Assembly (NCBI GenBank): GCA_903861055.1
Contig: CAIOSU010000289.1
Span: forward strand, 1-18,179
Direction of reading: 5' to 3'
Length of the DNA: 18,179 nucleotides
Source: an uncultured bacterium
GTDB lineage: Bacteria; Bacteroidota; Bacteroidia; Chitinophagales; CAIOSU01
Of the stretch, positions 1 through 7,243 are shown piece after piece. Below the pieces are notes generated by a model. That model was not told where the DNA came from and ran no database searches. It was given only the letters and a program-made list of their open reading frames with translations. The translations under genes and the position numbers were made by a program. How positions within the stretch are numbered: position 1 is the stretch's first letter; every line of letters starts with the position of its first letter.

Positions 1-105
1 CAACTCCTTTAAAAATGCAGCTGGGTCGGCAGGGAAACTAGTAATAGTTTGCGCCTGGGTGTGAAGGCCAATAGTCAAACTTAGCAGCAATAAAATATAC
101 TTCAT
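1..105 (-). CDS. Exported protein, N-terminal fragment (runs off left edge)
   Basis: Thirty-five codons are visible from an ATG at 105-103, open to the window edge. The protein begins MKYILLLLSLTIGLHTQAQ, a short basic start, a hydrophobic core and a QAQ ending, which is a typical Bacteroidota Sec signal peptide with likely cleavage after QAQ. The mature part starts TITSFPADPAAFLKEL. It lies 22 nt downstream of prmA on the same strand, so it is probably the last visible member of the glmU-like/tpiA/prmA operon. There is no cysteine after the signal, so it is not a lipoprotein. I do not recognise the family and too little is visible to assign a function. Confidence 0.7.
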   Translation of the reverse strand, partial: MKYILLLLSLTIGLHTQAQTITSFPADPAAFLKEL

Positions 106-127
106 AGGGTGGCGATTCTTGGTAGTA

Positions 128-949
128 TTATTTTGTTAATTTCAAGCAAATCCAATTACCTCTGGTTTTCTTATCAATCAATCGAAAACCAAGACTGTTG
201 GCCTTGCCAATAATATCGTTTTCGTCTTCGTGCAATAGGCCGCTTAGATATAGTAATCCGCCCGGTAGCAAGCGTTCGTGCAACAGCTCTAAGTTCCGAA
301 AAATAACATTTTTATTTACATTGGCTAATATACGTCCGAATTGGCTCCGCGGTATGGTGCTTTCGTCACCTTCAATAACAGTTATGTTGTTGATATTATT
401 GAGTTCCATGTTCTCCAAACTATTGCGGTAGGCCCACTCTTCATGGTCAATAGCAACTAACGATTTGGCACCCATTTTGCTAGCCAAAATAGCCAATATC
501 CCGGTGCCACTGCCAAAGTCTAACGTGTCTTGACCGTTAAAGTCATCGTTTAGCATAGCGGCCGACATCATGTATGTGGTTTCGTGGTGGCCCGTGCCAA
601 AAGACATTTTTGGGTCAATCACTACTTCAAAAGCTGCTTGTGGTGCCGGTTCGTGAAACGTTGCCCGGATGTATACTTTGTCATCTACCCAAATTGGACT
701 GTAGTTGCTTTCCCACACCTGGTTCCAGTTGGTTTCAGGTATAATTTCGGTACTATAGTCTGCTGGTAGGCTTAGGTTTGCCAGCGTTTCTTTTAGCTCG
801 GCCTCCTTAAAGAGGTTCTCAGGTAAAAATGCCTTCACGTGGTCGTCGTGAAACTCGAACCCTTCAAAGTTTTGACCATCTAAAATGGCGGCAAGCATTT
901 CTTGTTGGTCGTTATCCGTTATCGGAAAGGTAAAAGCGAGGTATTGCAT
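128..949 (-). CDS. prmA: Ribosomal protein L11 methyltransferase
   Basis: A 273-residue SAM-dependent methyltransferase of the PrmA family, which in other bacteria trimethylates ribosomal protein L11 in the cytoplasm. An N-terminal substrate-recognition domain (about 1-75) is followed by the family signature DPKMSFGTGHHETT (112-125). The SAM-binding motif I is DFGSGTGI (144-151), the acidic motif II is AIDHE (166-170), and the catalytic-loop motif is ANVNKNV (209-215), close to the usual ANI-type motif. The length is close to normal; Bacteroidota forms are slightly shorter than the E. coli enzyme. The ATG at 949-947 shares one base with the tpiA stop codon (TGATG), which suggests translational coupling. 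Confidence 0.95.
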   Translation of the reverse strand: MQYLAFTFPITDNDQQEMLAAILDGQNFEGFEFHDDHVKAFLPENLFKEAELKETLANLSLPADYSTEIIPETNWNQVWESNYSPIWVDDKVYIRATFHEPAPQAAFEVVIDPKMSFGTGHHETTYMMSAAMLNDDFNGQDTLDFGSGTGILAILASKMGAKSLVAIDHEEWAYRNSLENMELNNINNITVIEGDESTIPRSQFGRILANVNKNVIFRNLELLHERLLPGGLLYLSGLLHEDENDIIGKANSLGFRLIDKKTRGNWICLKLTK

Positions 950-1719
950 CAGGCAGGTATACTATGGATGATATCAAAAAAATCTTGTGCTATGAGCGAG
1001 GCACCGCCAATTAGGCCACCATCCACATCGGGTTGGCTAAGCAAACCATTGGCATTGGCTGGTTTCATGCTTCCGCCATACAATATTGGGGTGTTATTGG
1101 CAATTTCCGCGCCAAATAGGCCTTGCAATGTTTCGCGTATAAAGGCGTGCATTTCCTGTGCTTGCTCGGGGCTAGCAGTAAGGCCAGTGCCTATTGCCCA
1201 AACGGGCTCGTAGGCAACAACCACATCTTTTATAACCCTTGGCTGAAAGCTTTTGAGGGCAGTTGTTATTTGATGTTTTACCAATTCAAAGTGCGTGCCT
1301 GCTTCACGCTCAGCTAGCGATTCTCCGCAACAGAATATTACTTTCAAGCCAAAGTCGGTAGCGGCTTTTATTTTTTGGGCAACCAGTTCGTCAGTTTCGC
1401 CAAAGTATTGGCGGCGTTCGCTGTGGCCCAATATCACGTACTCCGCACCCACCGATTGCAGCATCTCTGCCGAAACTTCTCCAGTATAGGCACCTTGTGG
1501 GGCTTGGTGGCAGTTTTGGGCTGCTACTTTTATACCCGTATCGGCTACGGCATGCACTGCACTTTGTAAGTGTATATACGGTGGCGCAACCACTATGGTG
1601 TGCTTGGTGGGTTTGCTGCTAATCAGCATATTCAGCTCCACCAGCAATGCAATACCCTCATGAAAGGTTTTGTGCATTTTCCAGTTAGCTGCTATTATTT
1701 TTTTTCGTTGATTAGGCAT
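949..1719 (-). CDS. tpiA: Triosephosphate isomerase
   Basis: A 256-residue glycolytic TIM-barrel enzyme interconverting dihydroxyacetone phosphate and glyceraldehyde 3-phosphate. The catalytic residues are all present: Asn12 and Lys14 in ANWKM, His99 in ILGHSERR and Glu171 in AYEPVWAIGTG. The phosphate-gripping loop 6 (about 173-180), YGGS (214-217) and IGGASL (about 237-242) are also intact. I chose the ATG at 1719-1717 (MPNQRKKIIAANWKM) because it gives the standard family length. An in-frame ATG at 1755 would add 12 non-conserved residues and deepen the overlap with the upstream gene. With the chosen start, tpiA overlaps the GlmU-like stop by 8 nt and prmA by 1 nt, so the three genes are probably one coupled transcript. 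Confidence 0.96.
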   Translation of the reverse strand: MPNQRKKIIAANWKMHKTFHEGIALLVELNMLISSKPTKHTIVVAPPYIHLQSAVHAVADTGIKVAAQNCHQAPQGAYTGEVSAEMLQSVGAEYVILGHSERRQYFGETDELVAQKIKAATDFGLKVIFCCGESLAEREAGTHFELVKHQITTALKSFQPRVIKDVVVAYEPVWAIGTGLTASPEQAQEMHAFIRETLQGLFGAEIANNTPILYGGSMKPANANGLLSQPDVDGGLIGGASLIAQDFFDIIHSIPA

Positions 1720-2926
1720 TATGTTCCTTTTTACGGTATTGCTCCGTAGATTCAAAAATATGCTTTAAAATGGCCTTATCTTCTATGGTCAATGCCACTT
1801 CTCGTCGGCTCATTACTCGCTCGGCTACTTCATAAGCTTTATTAAGTTGGAAGGTAGTAAAACCATCTGCTCCGCCCCACGAAAAGGAAGGGATAAAGTT
1901 TGGAGGAAAGCCTGCACCAAATATATTGGCACACACACCCACCACTGTACCGGTATTGAACATGGTATTGATACCACACTTACTATGGTCGCCCATAAAA
2001 AGCCCGCAAAATTGCAGGCCAGTATCGGTCATACCGCTTTGGCTATAGTTCCAAAGCTTTACGTTGCCGTAGTTGTTTTTTAAGTTGCTGTTGTTGGTGT
2101 CGGCACCCAAGTTGCACCATTCGCCTAATACAGAGTTACCCAAAAAGCCGTCGTGACCTTTATTGGTATAACCAAATATCACACTGTTATTTACCTCGCC
2201 GCCTACTTTGCTATGTGGGCCAATGGTGGTAGGGCCATAAACCTTAGTGCCCAGTTTCAATGCTGAGTGCTCGCCTAATGCAAACGGCCCACGCACCAAG
2301 CTGCCCTCCATAACTTCGGCATCTTTGCCAATGTATATGGAGCCACCACTGGCATTCAATACTGAACACATTACCGTGGCACCTTGCTCAATAAATATCT
2401 TTTCAGGGTTGATGAGCGTGTTGCTTTCGTGGGCGGTTGCGCTGGTTCGTCCTGCAGTAAGACGCTTAAAGTCGGCCTCAATGGCCATGCCATTTTTGCT
2501 AAAAATATCCCAAACGTTTTGTACCCTAAAAACGGGGTGTTCGTAGGCTCGAATGCTTGAAGACTTGCTATTGGTCAATCTTTGTTGAAAGTCGTTTTTA
2601 TCTCTTCCGAAGCGCATGGCTAAAACCACGCCATGTTGCACCAAGGTTTCGCCAAAGGCCAATGATTTAATCGCTTCCACCAATAAATCATAAGGCAATA
2701 AAGACCCATTAATAAACAAGTTATCCTCACCTTCCTCCATTGGGAATTTACCCCTCAAGTATGGTTGGGTAACGGTGCTTGTTTTGCATTCAAGGTCATG
2801 CTCCCACTTCTCTCGAATGGTGAGTATGCCTATGCGGATGTCGCATACGGGACGGGTAAAGGTAAAAGGCAGTAAGTTGTTTCTTACTGAAGTCTCATCA
2901 AACAACAGCACTTGCGGGTGACTCAT
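1712..2926 (-). CDS. GlmU-family sugar nucleotidyltransferase/acetyltransferase (Bacteroidota type)
   Basis: A 404-residue protein with a divergent N-terminal nucleotidyltransferase-like half (about 1-165, beginning QVLLFDETSVRNNLLPFT) and a left-handed beta-helix of hexapeptide repeats (about 175-345), as in N-acetyltransferases. This is the layout of the alternative GlmU family of Bacteroidota, thought to make UDP-N-acetylglucosamine for cell wall and lipopolysaccharide. The N-terminal half has no canonical LAAGxGTRM pyrophosphorylase loop, so its uridylyltransferase activity is assumed from family membership. It is the first gene of the tpiA/prmA operon. A perfect TATTTTTG element sits 4 nt upstream of the ATG, suggesting a leaderless or nearly leaderless mRNA. 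Confidence 0.85.
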   Translation of the reverse strand: MSHPQVLLFDETSVRNNLLPFTFTRPVCDIRIGILTIREKWEHDLECKTSTVTQPYLRGKFPMEEGEDNLFINGSLLPYDLLVEAIKSLAFGETLVQHGVVLAMRFGRDKNDFQQRLTNSKSSSIRAYEHPVFRVQNVWDIFSKNGMAIEADFKRLTAGRTSATAHESNTLINPEKIFIEQGATVMCSVLNASGGSIYIGKDAEVMEGSLVRGPFALGEHSALKLGTKVYGPTTIGPHSKVGGEVNNSVIFGYTNKGHDGFLGNSVLGEWCNLGADTNNSNLKNNYGNVKLWNYSQSGMTDTGLQFCGLFMGDHSKCGINTMFNTGTVVGVCANIFGAGFPPNFIPSFSWGGADGFTTFQLNKAYEVAERVMSRREVALTIEDKAILKHIFESTEQYRKKEHNA

Positions 2927-2930
2927 GTAA

Positions 2931-2938
2931 CAAAAATA
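2931..2938 (-). promoter_or_regulatory. -7 promoter element (TATTTTTG) of the glmU-like/tpiA/prmA operon
   Basis: On the minus strand TATTTTTG matches the Bacteroidota -7 consensus TAnnTTTG in every fixed position. Only TTAC separates it from the ATG at 2926. The -33 region is weak: the nearest TTG lies 22 nt upstream of the element, slightly beyond the preferred spacing. The element match is seen in the sequence; promoter activity is inferred. Confidence 0.55.
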
Positions 2939-2960
2939 AAGAAAAGCACGGTGAATGTAC

Positions 2961-2992
2961 CAATGTGCTGATGTAGCAATGTGCTGATTAGA
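2961..2992. repeat. 16-bp direct repeat CAATGTGCTGAT, two copies
   Basis: CAATGTGCTGAT occurs at 2961-2972 and again at 2977-2988, a 16-base period. It lies in the 138-bp spacer between the DASH cryptochrome stop and the GlmU-like start. The core AATGTGCTRAT recurs inside the 26-bp inverted repeats near 9760 and 10383, so these spacer words appear related. The rest of this spacer shows no gene or clear hairpin terminator. Confidence 0.8.
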
Positions 2993-3064
2993 ATTTACCC
3001 TACCTTAATGTGTATGGCTAGTTGACCTTTTATCAGATAATAGTTAACCAACACTTGCACTTTT

Positions 3065-4351
3065 TTACCCCAACCAATGCCGCACATACTTACCTTCAGG
3101 GTCGTATTTAGCGACTTGGGTAGGTATATTGAAATAACGATCTTCACGAGGGTCGTTGCCTATACCGGCTATATAACTCCAGTTGCCATAGTTGCTGGCT
3201 ACATCATAATCAATTAGGCAATGCTCAAACCAAGCGGCACCCATTCGCCAATCAAGCTTTAAGTCCTTTACCAAATAGCTCGCTACGTTTTGCCTGCCCC
3301 TGTTGCTCATGAAACCGGTATGCAACAGCTCGCGCATATTGGCATCAATAAAGGCAACTCCAGTGTTTCCGGTGCGCCAATTTTCGAACAAAGCAAGGTT
3401 TGTGCTCCATTCCTGTGGTTGCTGCTTAATACCTCCTTTTTGGAAGAGGAGGTTACCGTATTTCTGAGCAACAAAATGGAAGTAATCCCGCCAAAGCAGC
3501 TCAAAAATTAGCCAATAGGTTGAGCTATTGGCAACCACATCTTGCTCAAATTTCTTTATTTCCCAATAAATGGTGCGTGGCGAAATGCACCCCAGCGCCA
3601 ACCATGCCGAAAACTTAGATGAATAACTGGCGCCTAGCAGTTCATTGCGGGTCTCTTTGTAGGTTTTTAGTGCTTCCGTTTCCCAGAAATAATGCTGCAA
3701 GCGCTTTAGCGCTTCACCTTCGCCACCTTTAAATTTTATAGCAGCCCTGGGGTCAGGCTTCGGAATTTCAAATCCTAATTCAATTGATGTAGGTATGGTA
3801 CTTGGTTCGGCAGTTGTTATTGACACAACGTTTGTAGGTGAAGGAAATAATGACCGAACAGTGCTGCTTTTCTCGGTTGCTTTTCTGAAATCGGTAAAAA
3901 TATTGGGCAGCGACGTAAGCTTGAAAGGAATATCGTCTTTATGAAACAAAGTTGCCCCATTGTTAATGGATGTTTGGATATTATGAACACGGCAATAGTC
4001 TACTATTTTGGTTTCCGTTGCTGCCTCTTCGGTGCCTACTTGATATTGGAAAAACAAGTGTTCAATGTTATATGCCGCAAGTAATTGGGGTAATGCTTGC
4101 TCAGGGTTTTCTGTATACACTAGCAAATCACCTCCGATACTTTGTAAGGAGGCTTTGAGGTATTCTAATGTTTCAAGGAGGAATTGTAATCTATATGGTC
4201 CCATTTTTTTAAAACCATAAGGGGTATTGGCAAACTCTCTTGTATCGATGCAATAGACACAAAGTAATTCATCGCAAGTTTGGGTAGCCTGATGCAAGGC
4301 TTCGTTATCATGCAACCTCAAGTCGTTTCGAAACCAAACGAGGCCTCTCAT
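3065..4351 (-). CDS. Cryptochrome/photolyase, DASH family
   Basis: A 428-residue flavoprotein of the cryptochrome-DASH group, which bind FAD and an antenna folate and repair cyclobutane pyrimidine dimers, mainly in single-stranded DNA. The N-terminal alpha/beta domain begins GLVWFRNDLRLHDN (3-16). The DASH-like segment LPNIFTDFRKATE (148-160) is followed by FKGGEGEALKRLQHY (207-221). The FAD domain includes YSSKFSAWLALGCISPRTIYWEI (243-265), the WRDYFHF helix (287-293) and DYDVASNYGNW (381-391). It ends at KYVRHWLG without the long C-terminal tail of eukaryotic DASH proteins. Its ATG overlaps the stop of the upstream photolyase in an ATGA, so both are co-transcribed. CPD photolyase is the alternative call, but the TDFRK and KGGEGEAL motifs favour DASH. 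Confidence 0.9.
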   Translation of the reverse strand: MRGLVWFRNDLRLHDNEALHQATQTCDELLCVYCIDTREFANTPYGFKKMGPYRLQFLLETLEYLKASLQSIGGDLLVYTENPEQALPQLLAAYNIEHLFFQYQVGTEEAATETKIVDYCRVHNIQTSINNGATLFHKDDIPFKLTSLPNIFTDFRKATEKSSTVRSLFPSPTNVVSITTAEPSTIPTSIELGFEIPKPDPRAAIKFKGGEGEALKRLQHYFWETEALKTYKETRNELLGASYSSKFSAWLALGCISPRTIYWEIKKFEQDVVANSSTYWLIFELLWRDYFHFVAQKYGNLLFQKGGIKQQPQEWSTNLALFENWRTGNTGVAFIDANMRELLHTGFMSNRGRQNVASYLVKDLKLDWRMGAAWFEHCLIDYDVASNYGNWSYIAGIGNDPREDRYFNIPTQVAKYDPEGKYVRHWLG

Positions 4352-5646
4352 TTGTTTAGTCCTCTTTTGTAAGTATCCAGTGCACGTTGCCTAGCAAAGC
4401 TATGCTCTACCATAGGTTTAGGGTAGTTAGGGGTGTTTACTTCAGGTACCCAATGGCGCACGTACTTGCCATCCTTATCAAACTTTTCTTGCTGCAGGGT
4501 AGGATTGAACACACGGAAATATGGTGCTGCATCCACTCCTGTGCCAGCGGCCCATTGCCAGCCGCCGTTGTTGGCGGCTAGGTCAAAGTCCAATAGCTTT
4601 TCAGCAAAGTAGGCCTCACCCCAGCGCCAATCGATTAATAAATGTTTGGTAAGGAAACTGGCCACTATCATACGCACACGATTATGCATAAAGCCAGTGG
4701 TATTAAGCTCGCGCATACCCGCATCCACTATCGGGTAGCCCGTTTTTCCTTCGCACCAAAGCTTAAACTCTGCCTCGTTGTTGCGCCACTCAATCTGGTC
4801 ATATTCCTTTCTAAACGATTCCGTTACTACTCTTGGAAAATGCCATAAAATAGTTTGATAAAACTCGCGCCAAATCAATTCGTTCAAAAACGTGGCGCTA
4901 TGTGCCTTGGCTTGCCTAGCTTTCTCCCTAATACTTACCGTACCAAACCGAAAATGCAACCCCAAGTGCGACGTGCCCGGCTGTGATGGGAAGTTGCGCT
5001 TCTCTTGATAGTGCGCCAGCAACGCCTCGCTTATGTTGGTATTGGGAAACTCCATGCCTGTTGGCTCAAACCCCATTTCTTTAAGTCCGATAGGTTGCTG
5101 CCAATCGGTTTGATGCCAGTTGTCGAATGTTAGCCCAGAAGGATAACTTTCTAAATCTTTGTCTTGCAGCCTTGCTAGCCACAATTTGCTAAAAGGAGTA
5201 TATACTACATATGGCTCGCCGTTCTCTTTTACTACTTCGTTTTTCTCAAATATTACATGGTCTTTAAAGCTCTTAAAAAGGATGCCCTTTGCCTCAAGTA
5301 TTTCGTACACTACCTTATCTCGTTCACGGGCGTATGGCTCATAGTCGCGGTTGGCGTACAACGCTTGTATATCATAGGTTTCAAGCAATTCCTTCCAAAC
5401 CTCAATGGGCTTGCCAAACTTTACTAATAAGGTAGTGCCTTTGTTTTTGAGTTGCTCATTAATGCTGGTTATAGTCTGGTGTATAAACTCCACCCGGGTA
5501 TCTTTGGTAGGTAGTTTATCCAATATAGCTGTGTCAAAAATGAAGATGGGCAATACTGGATGCTCACCACTAAGGGCATTATGTAAAGCGGTGTTGTCTT
5601 GCAAGCGCATATCGCGGCGAAACCAGAAGATGGAAATGGGTTTCAA
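4348..5646 (-). CDS. phrB: Deoxyribodipyrimidine photolyase, class I (CPD)
   Basis: A 432-residue light-driven DNA repair enzyme that splits cyclobutane pyrimidine dimers with reduced FAD. The photolyase alpha/beta domain starts ISIFWFRRDMRLQDNTAL (4-21). The FAD-binding domain has GTSHLGLHFRFGTVS (224-238), WREFYQTILWHFP (259-271), KTGYPIVDAGMREL (301-314), HNRVRMIVASFL (321-332), and a C-terminal block from DFDLAANNGGWQWAAGTG (353-370) to FRVFNP (377-382). The only plausible start is TTG at 5646-5644: no in-frame ATG or GTG lies between it and the upstream TGA near 5701, and it places the conserved ISIFWFRR at the usual position. The start sits in an 8-bp inverted repeat. It heads a two-gene operon with the DASH cryptochrome and diverges from tetR. 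Confidence 0.93.
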   Translation of the reverse strand: MKPISIFWFRRDMRLQDNTALHNALSGEHPVLPIFIFDTAILDKLPTKDTRVEFIHQTITSINEQLKNKGTTLLVKFGKPIEVWKELLETYDIQALYANRDYEPYARERDKVVYEILEAKGILFKSFKDHVIFEKNEVVKENGEPYVVYTPFSKLWLARLQDKDLESYPSGLTFDNWHQTDWQQPIGLKEMGFEPTGMEFPNTNISEALLAHYQEKRNFPSQPGTSHLGLHFRFGTVSIREKARQAKAHSATFLNELIWREFYQTILWHFPRVVTESFRKEYDQIEWRNNEAEFKLWCEGKTGYPIVDAGMRELNTTGFMHNRVRMIVASFLTKHLLIDWRWGEAYFAEKLLDFDLAANNGGWQWAAGTGVDAAPYFRVFNPTLQQEKFDKDGKYVRHWVPEVNTPNYPKPMVEHSFARQRALDTYKRGLNK

Positions 5647-5661
5647 ATTTGGGATTTGAAA
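5641..5661 (-). promoter_or_regulatory. Hairpin covering the photolyase start codon
   Basis: TTTCAAAT (5641-5648) and ATTTGAAA (5654-5661) are perfect 8-base inverted repeats with a 5-base loop. In the minus-strand mRNA the TTG start (5646-5644) lies in the 3' arm. The stem is A/T-rich and therefore weak. The adjacent 5662-5690 repeats variants of TTTGAAA and TTGGG, so this may be spacer-repeat material rather than an evolved switch. Confidence 0.45.
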
Positions 5662-5743
5662 TGTGAAACTATGAAACTTGGGTTTGAAACAAAGTAGTTT
5701 TCAATTAGTTCAAACTAAACATAGCCTTGCAAAAGGATTATTT

Positions 5744-5774
5744 TTTGCCCTCTGAACCTTGTTCATTAAATTTG
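5744..5774 (+). promoter_or_regulatory. tetR promoter, TTTG-N19-TAAATTTG
   Basis: TTTG at 5744-5747 (-33) and TAAATTTG at 5767-5774 (-7) are separated by exactly 19 bases, matching the Bacteroidota sigma consensus. The -7 element ends 4 nt before the tetR ATG at 5779. Transcription would then begin at or next to the start codon. The TGAAC-N3-GTTCA operator fills the spacer between the two elements. Confidence 0.75.
5753..5765. promoter_or_regulatory. TetR operator, copy 1 (TGAACCTTGTTCA)
   Basis: A perfect 5+5 palindrome, TGAAC-CTT-GTTCA, followed by TT. It lies between the -33 and -7 elements of the tetR promoter, where a bound repressor would block RNA polymerase. The same palindrome occurs at 6409-6421. 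TetR-family dimers bind short palindromes of this kind upstream of their own gene; binding here is inferred. Confidence 0.75.
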
Positions 5775-5778
5775 GACT

Positions 5779-6393
5779 ATGGGAATTGCAGAACGCAGGG
5801 AGAAAGAAAAGATTGAATTACGGGCATTGATTTTGAGTGCTGCAAAAAAGCTTTTTGTAATCAAGGGTATTGAGCATACCACCATCCGCAATATTGCCGA
5901 GGCTATTGATTACAGCGTGGGCACTGTTTACGTTTACTTTAAGGATAAGAATGCCATTTTTCATGCATTGCATTCACAAGGATTTAATGAACTTGGCCAA
6001 CAACTGGCATTGCTAATGGCCGTTGAGAACCCTATGGAGCGTGTAAAAGCGTTGGGCAGGGTATATATCAATTTCGCTAAGGCCAATGCCGATATGTATA
6101 GCTTAATGTTTAGCCAACCTGCCCCTATTGATTATTTAGAAGAGGAACATGCCGACGAATGGAAGGAAGGTGTGCTAGCATTTAATGTACTGAAAGGTAC
6201 TTTGGCCCAATGCATTGAGCAGGGTTATTTCAAGGGGCATACCTTAGAACCCTTGACCTATTTGTTTTGGAGTGCCGTGCACGGAATGTGTGCCTTATAT
6301 ATTAGTGAGCGAGCCAAAGGAGTGAACCTAACTGACCCTGATACCATTGTTGAAAGAGGATACGAAGAGTTCTTGAAGATGATAGGAGAATAA
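5779..6393 (+). CDS. TetR/AcrR-family transcriptional regulator
   Basis: A 204-residue one-component repressor. The N-terminal helix-turn-helix domain spans about 12-60: ILSAAKKLFVIKGIEHTTIRNIAEA, then the recognition helix region SVGTVYVYFKDKNAIFHAL. The remaining roughly 140 residues form the divergent ligand-binding and dimerisation domain, so the inducer cannot be read from sequence. The ATG at 5779 is the only in-frame methionine ahead of the DNA-binding domain. Identical TGAAC-N3-GTTCA palindromes lie in its own promoter and 16 nt after its stop codon, in front of the dehydrogenase gene. It therefore probably represses itself and the downstream operon. Because phrB diverges from the same 132-bp spacer, control of the photolyases is possible but not shown. 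Confidence 0.9.
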   Translation: MGIAERREKEKIELRALILSAAKKLFVIKGIEHTTIRNIAEAIDYSVGTVYVYFKDKNAIFHALHSQGFNELGQQLALLMAVENPMERVKALGRVYINFAKANADMYSLMFSQPAPIDYLEEEHADEWKEGVLAFNVLKGTLAQCIEQGYFKGHTLEPLTYLFWSAVHGMCALYISERAKGVNLTDPDTIVERGYEEFLKMIGE

Positions 6394-6400
6394 TTTTTTA

Positions 6401-6432
6401 GTTGCAATTGAACAATGTTCATTTTATATTGT
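6401..6432 (+). promoter_or_regulatory. Probable promoter of the SDR/membrane protein/GMC genes
   Basis: GTTG at 6401-6404 and TATATTGT at 6425-6432 are spaced by 20 bases and loosely match the Bacteroidota TTTG and TAnnTTTG elements (six of eight -7 positions when the two n are counted as matches). The second operator palindrome lies between them, mirroring the tetR promoter. This symmetry is the main support for a weak match. Confidence 0.45.
6409..6421. promoter_or_regulatory. TetR operator, copy 2 (TGAACAATGTTCA)
   Basis: A perfect TGAAC-AAT-GTTCA palindrome, 33 nt upstream of the dehydrogenase ATG. Both copies share TGAACnnTGTTCATT, 13 fixed positions of 15. I found no third copy of the palindrome in the window. 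The placement makes the dehydrogenase operon the likely regulatory target of the TetR protein. Confidence 0.75.
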
Positions 6433-6454
6433 TAGTTCAATAAAATTAAACTTC

Positions 6455-7243
6455 ATGAAACAATTAGCCCTTATTACTGGAGCATCTTCGGGTATAGGTA
6501 AGGCACTTGCATACGAGGCCGCTGCCCAACAAATTGATTTGATATTGGTTGCAAGAAATGGATCAAAGCTAATAGAGGCTAAAATAGAGTTAGAGCGAAG
6601 GTTTGGCATTTCCGTTGACGTAATTGTTAAGGACCTATCGAACCCTGAGGCTGCAAAAGACCTCTATCAAGAAATAACATCTAAAGGCTTGCAAGTGAAT
6701 ATGTTGGTTAACAATGCTGGTGTAGGCCTGTATGGCGAATTTGTAGATACACCGTTGGAAACAGAATTGAGCATGATTGATCTCAATGTAAGCTCACTGG
6801 TAGTGCTTACCAAGCTGTTTGCCATAGATATGAAAAAGCGTGGTGAAGGAAGGATTATGAACGTGGCATCGTTATTATCCTACCTGCCATTTCCTTATTA
6901 CTCGGTTTACTCTGCTACAAAGGCATTTGTATTGGCTTTTACCGAAACTGTGGGTGCCGAACTAGAGGGCACCGGTGTGATAGTAACTTCCATTTGCCCT
7001 GGGCCAGTTGATACCAATTTTACTACTGCCGAAATGCTTGGCACTAACGCATACAAAACCAACAAACCAGTAGAAGCCAGTTTTGTTGCTAAAGTTGCGA
7101 TAAGGCATTTACTGCATGGCAAAGGCAACAAGGTTATCGGTTTCAATAACTGGTTTATATCCAACTTACCTAGGGTAACCCCCGACTCCATAATGGTTAA
7201 GATAAAAAAAAGCCTTGCTAGCCAAGTAAAACAAAAAGAATGA
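6455..7243 (+). CDS. Short-chain dehydrogenase/reductase (classical SDR)
   Basis: A 262-residue NAD(P)-dependent oxidoreductase with a Rossmann fold. The cofactor motif TGASSGIG is at 8-15, with KDLS at 59-62 and the structural NNAGVG at 86-91. The catalytic residues are Asn111 (DLNVSS), Ser139 (NVASLLS), Tyr152 and Lys156 (YSATK), and PGPVDTNF follows at 182-189. Arg34 in LVARN suggests a preference for NADPH. The substrate cannot be read from sequence; SDRs of this subgroup often reduce or oxidise lipid-like carbonyls or alcohols. The stop overlaps the start of the membrane protein gene in an ATGA, and the operator-bearing promoter lies directly upstream, so it is the first structural gene under TetR. 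Confidence 0.93.
   Translation: MKQLALITGASSGIGKALAYEAAAQQIDLILVARNGSKLIEAKIELERRFGISVDVIVKDLSNPEAAKDLYQEITSKGLQVNMLVNNAGVGLYGEFVDTPLETELSMIDLNVSSLVVLTKLFAIDMKKRGEGRIMNVASLLSYLPFPYYSVYSATKAFVLAFTETVGAELEGTGVIVTSICPGPVDTNFTTAEMLGTNAYKTNKPVEASFVAKVAIRHLLHGKGNKVIGFNNWFISNLPRVTPDSIMVKIKKSLASQVKQKE

Noticed and set aside
198..431. Plus-strand open frame opposite prmA
   Set aside because: It lies entirely antisense to conserved prmA motifs and has no domain signal.
1720..1755. Earlier ATG for tpiA adding 12 residues
   Set aside because: The added residues are non-conserved and overlap the upstream coding sequence; MPNQRKKIIAANWKM gives the normal length.
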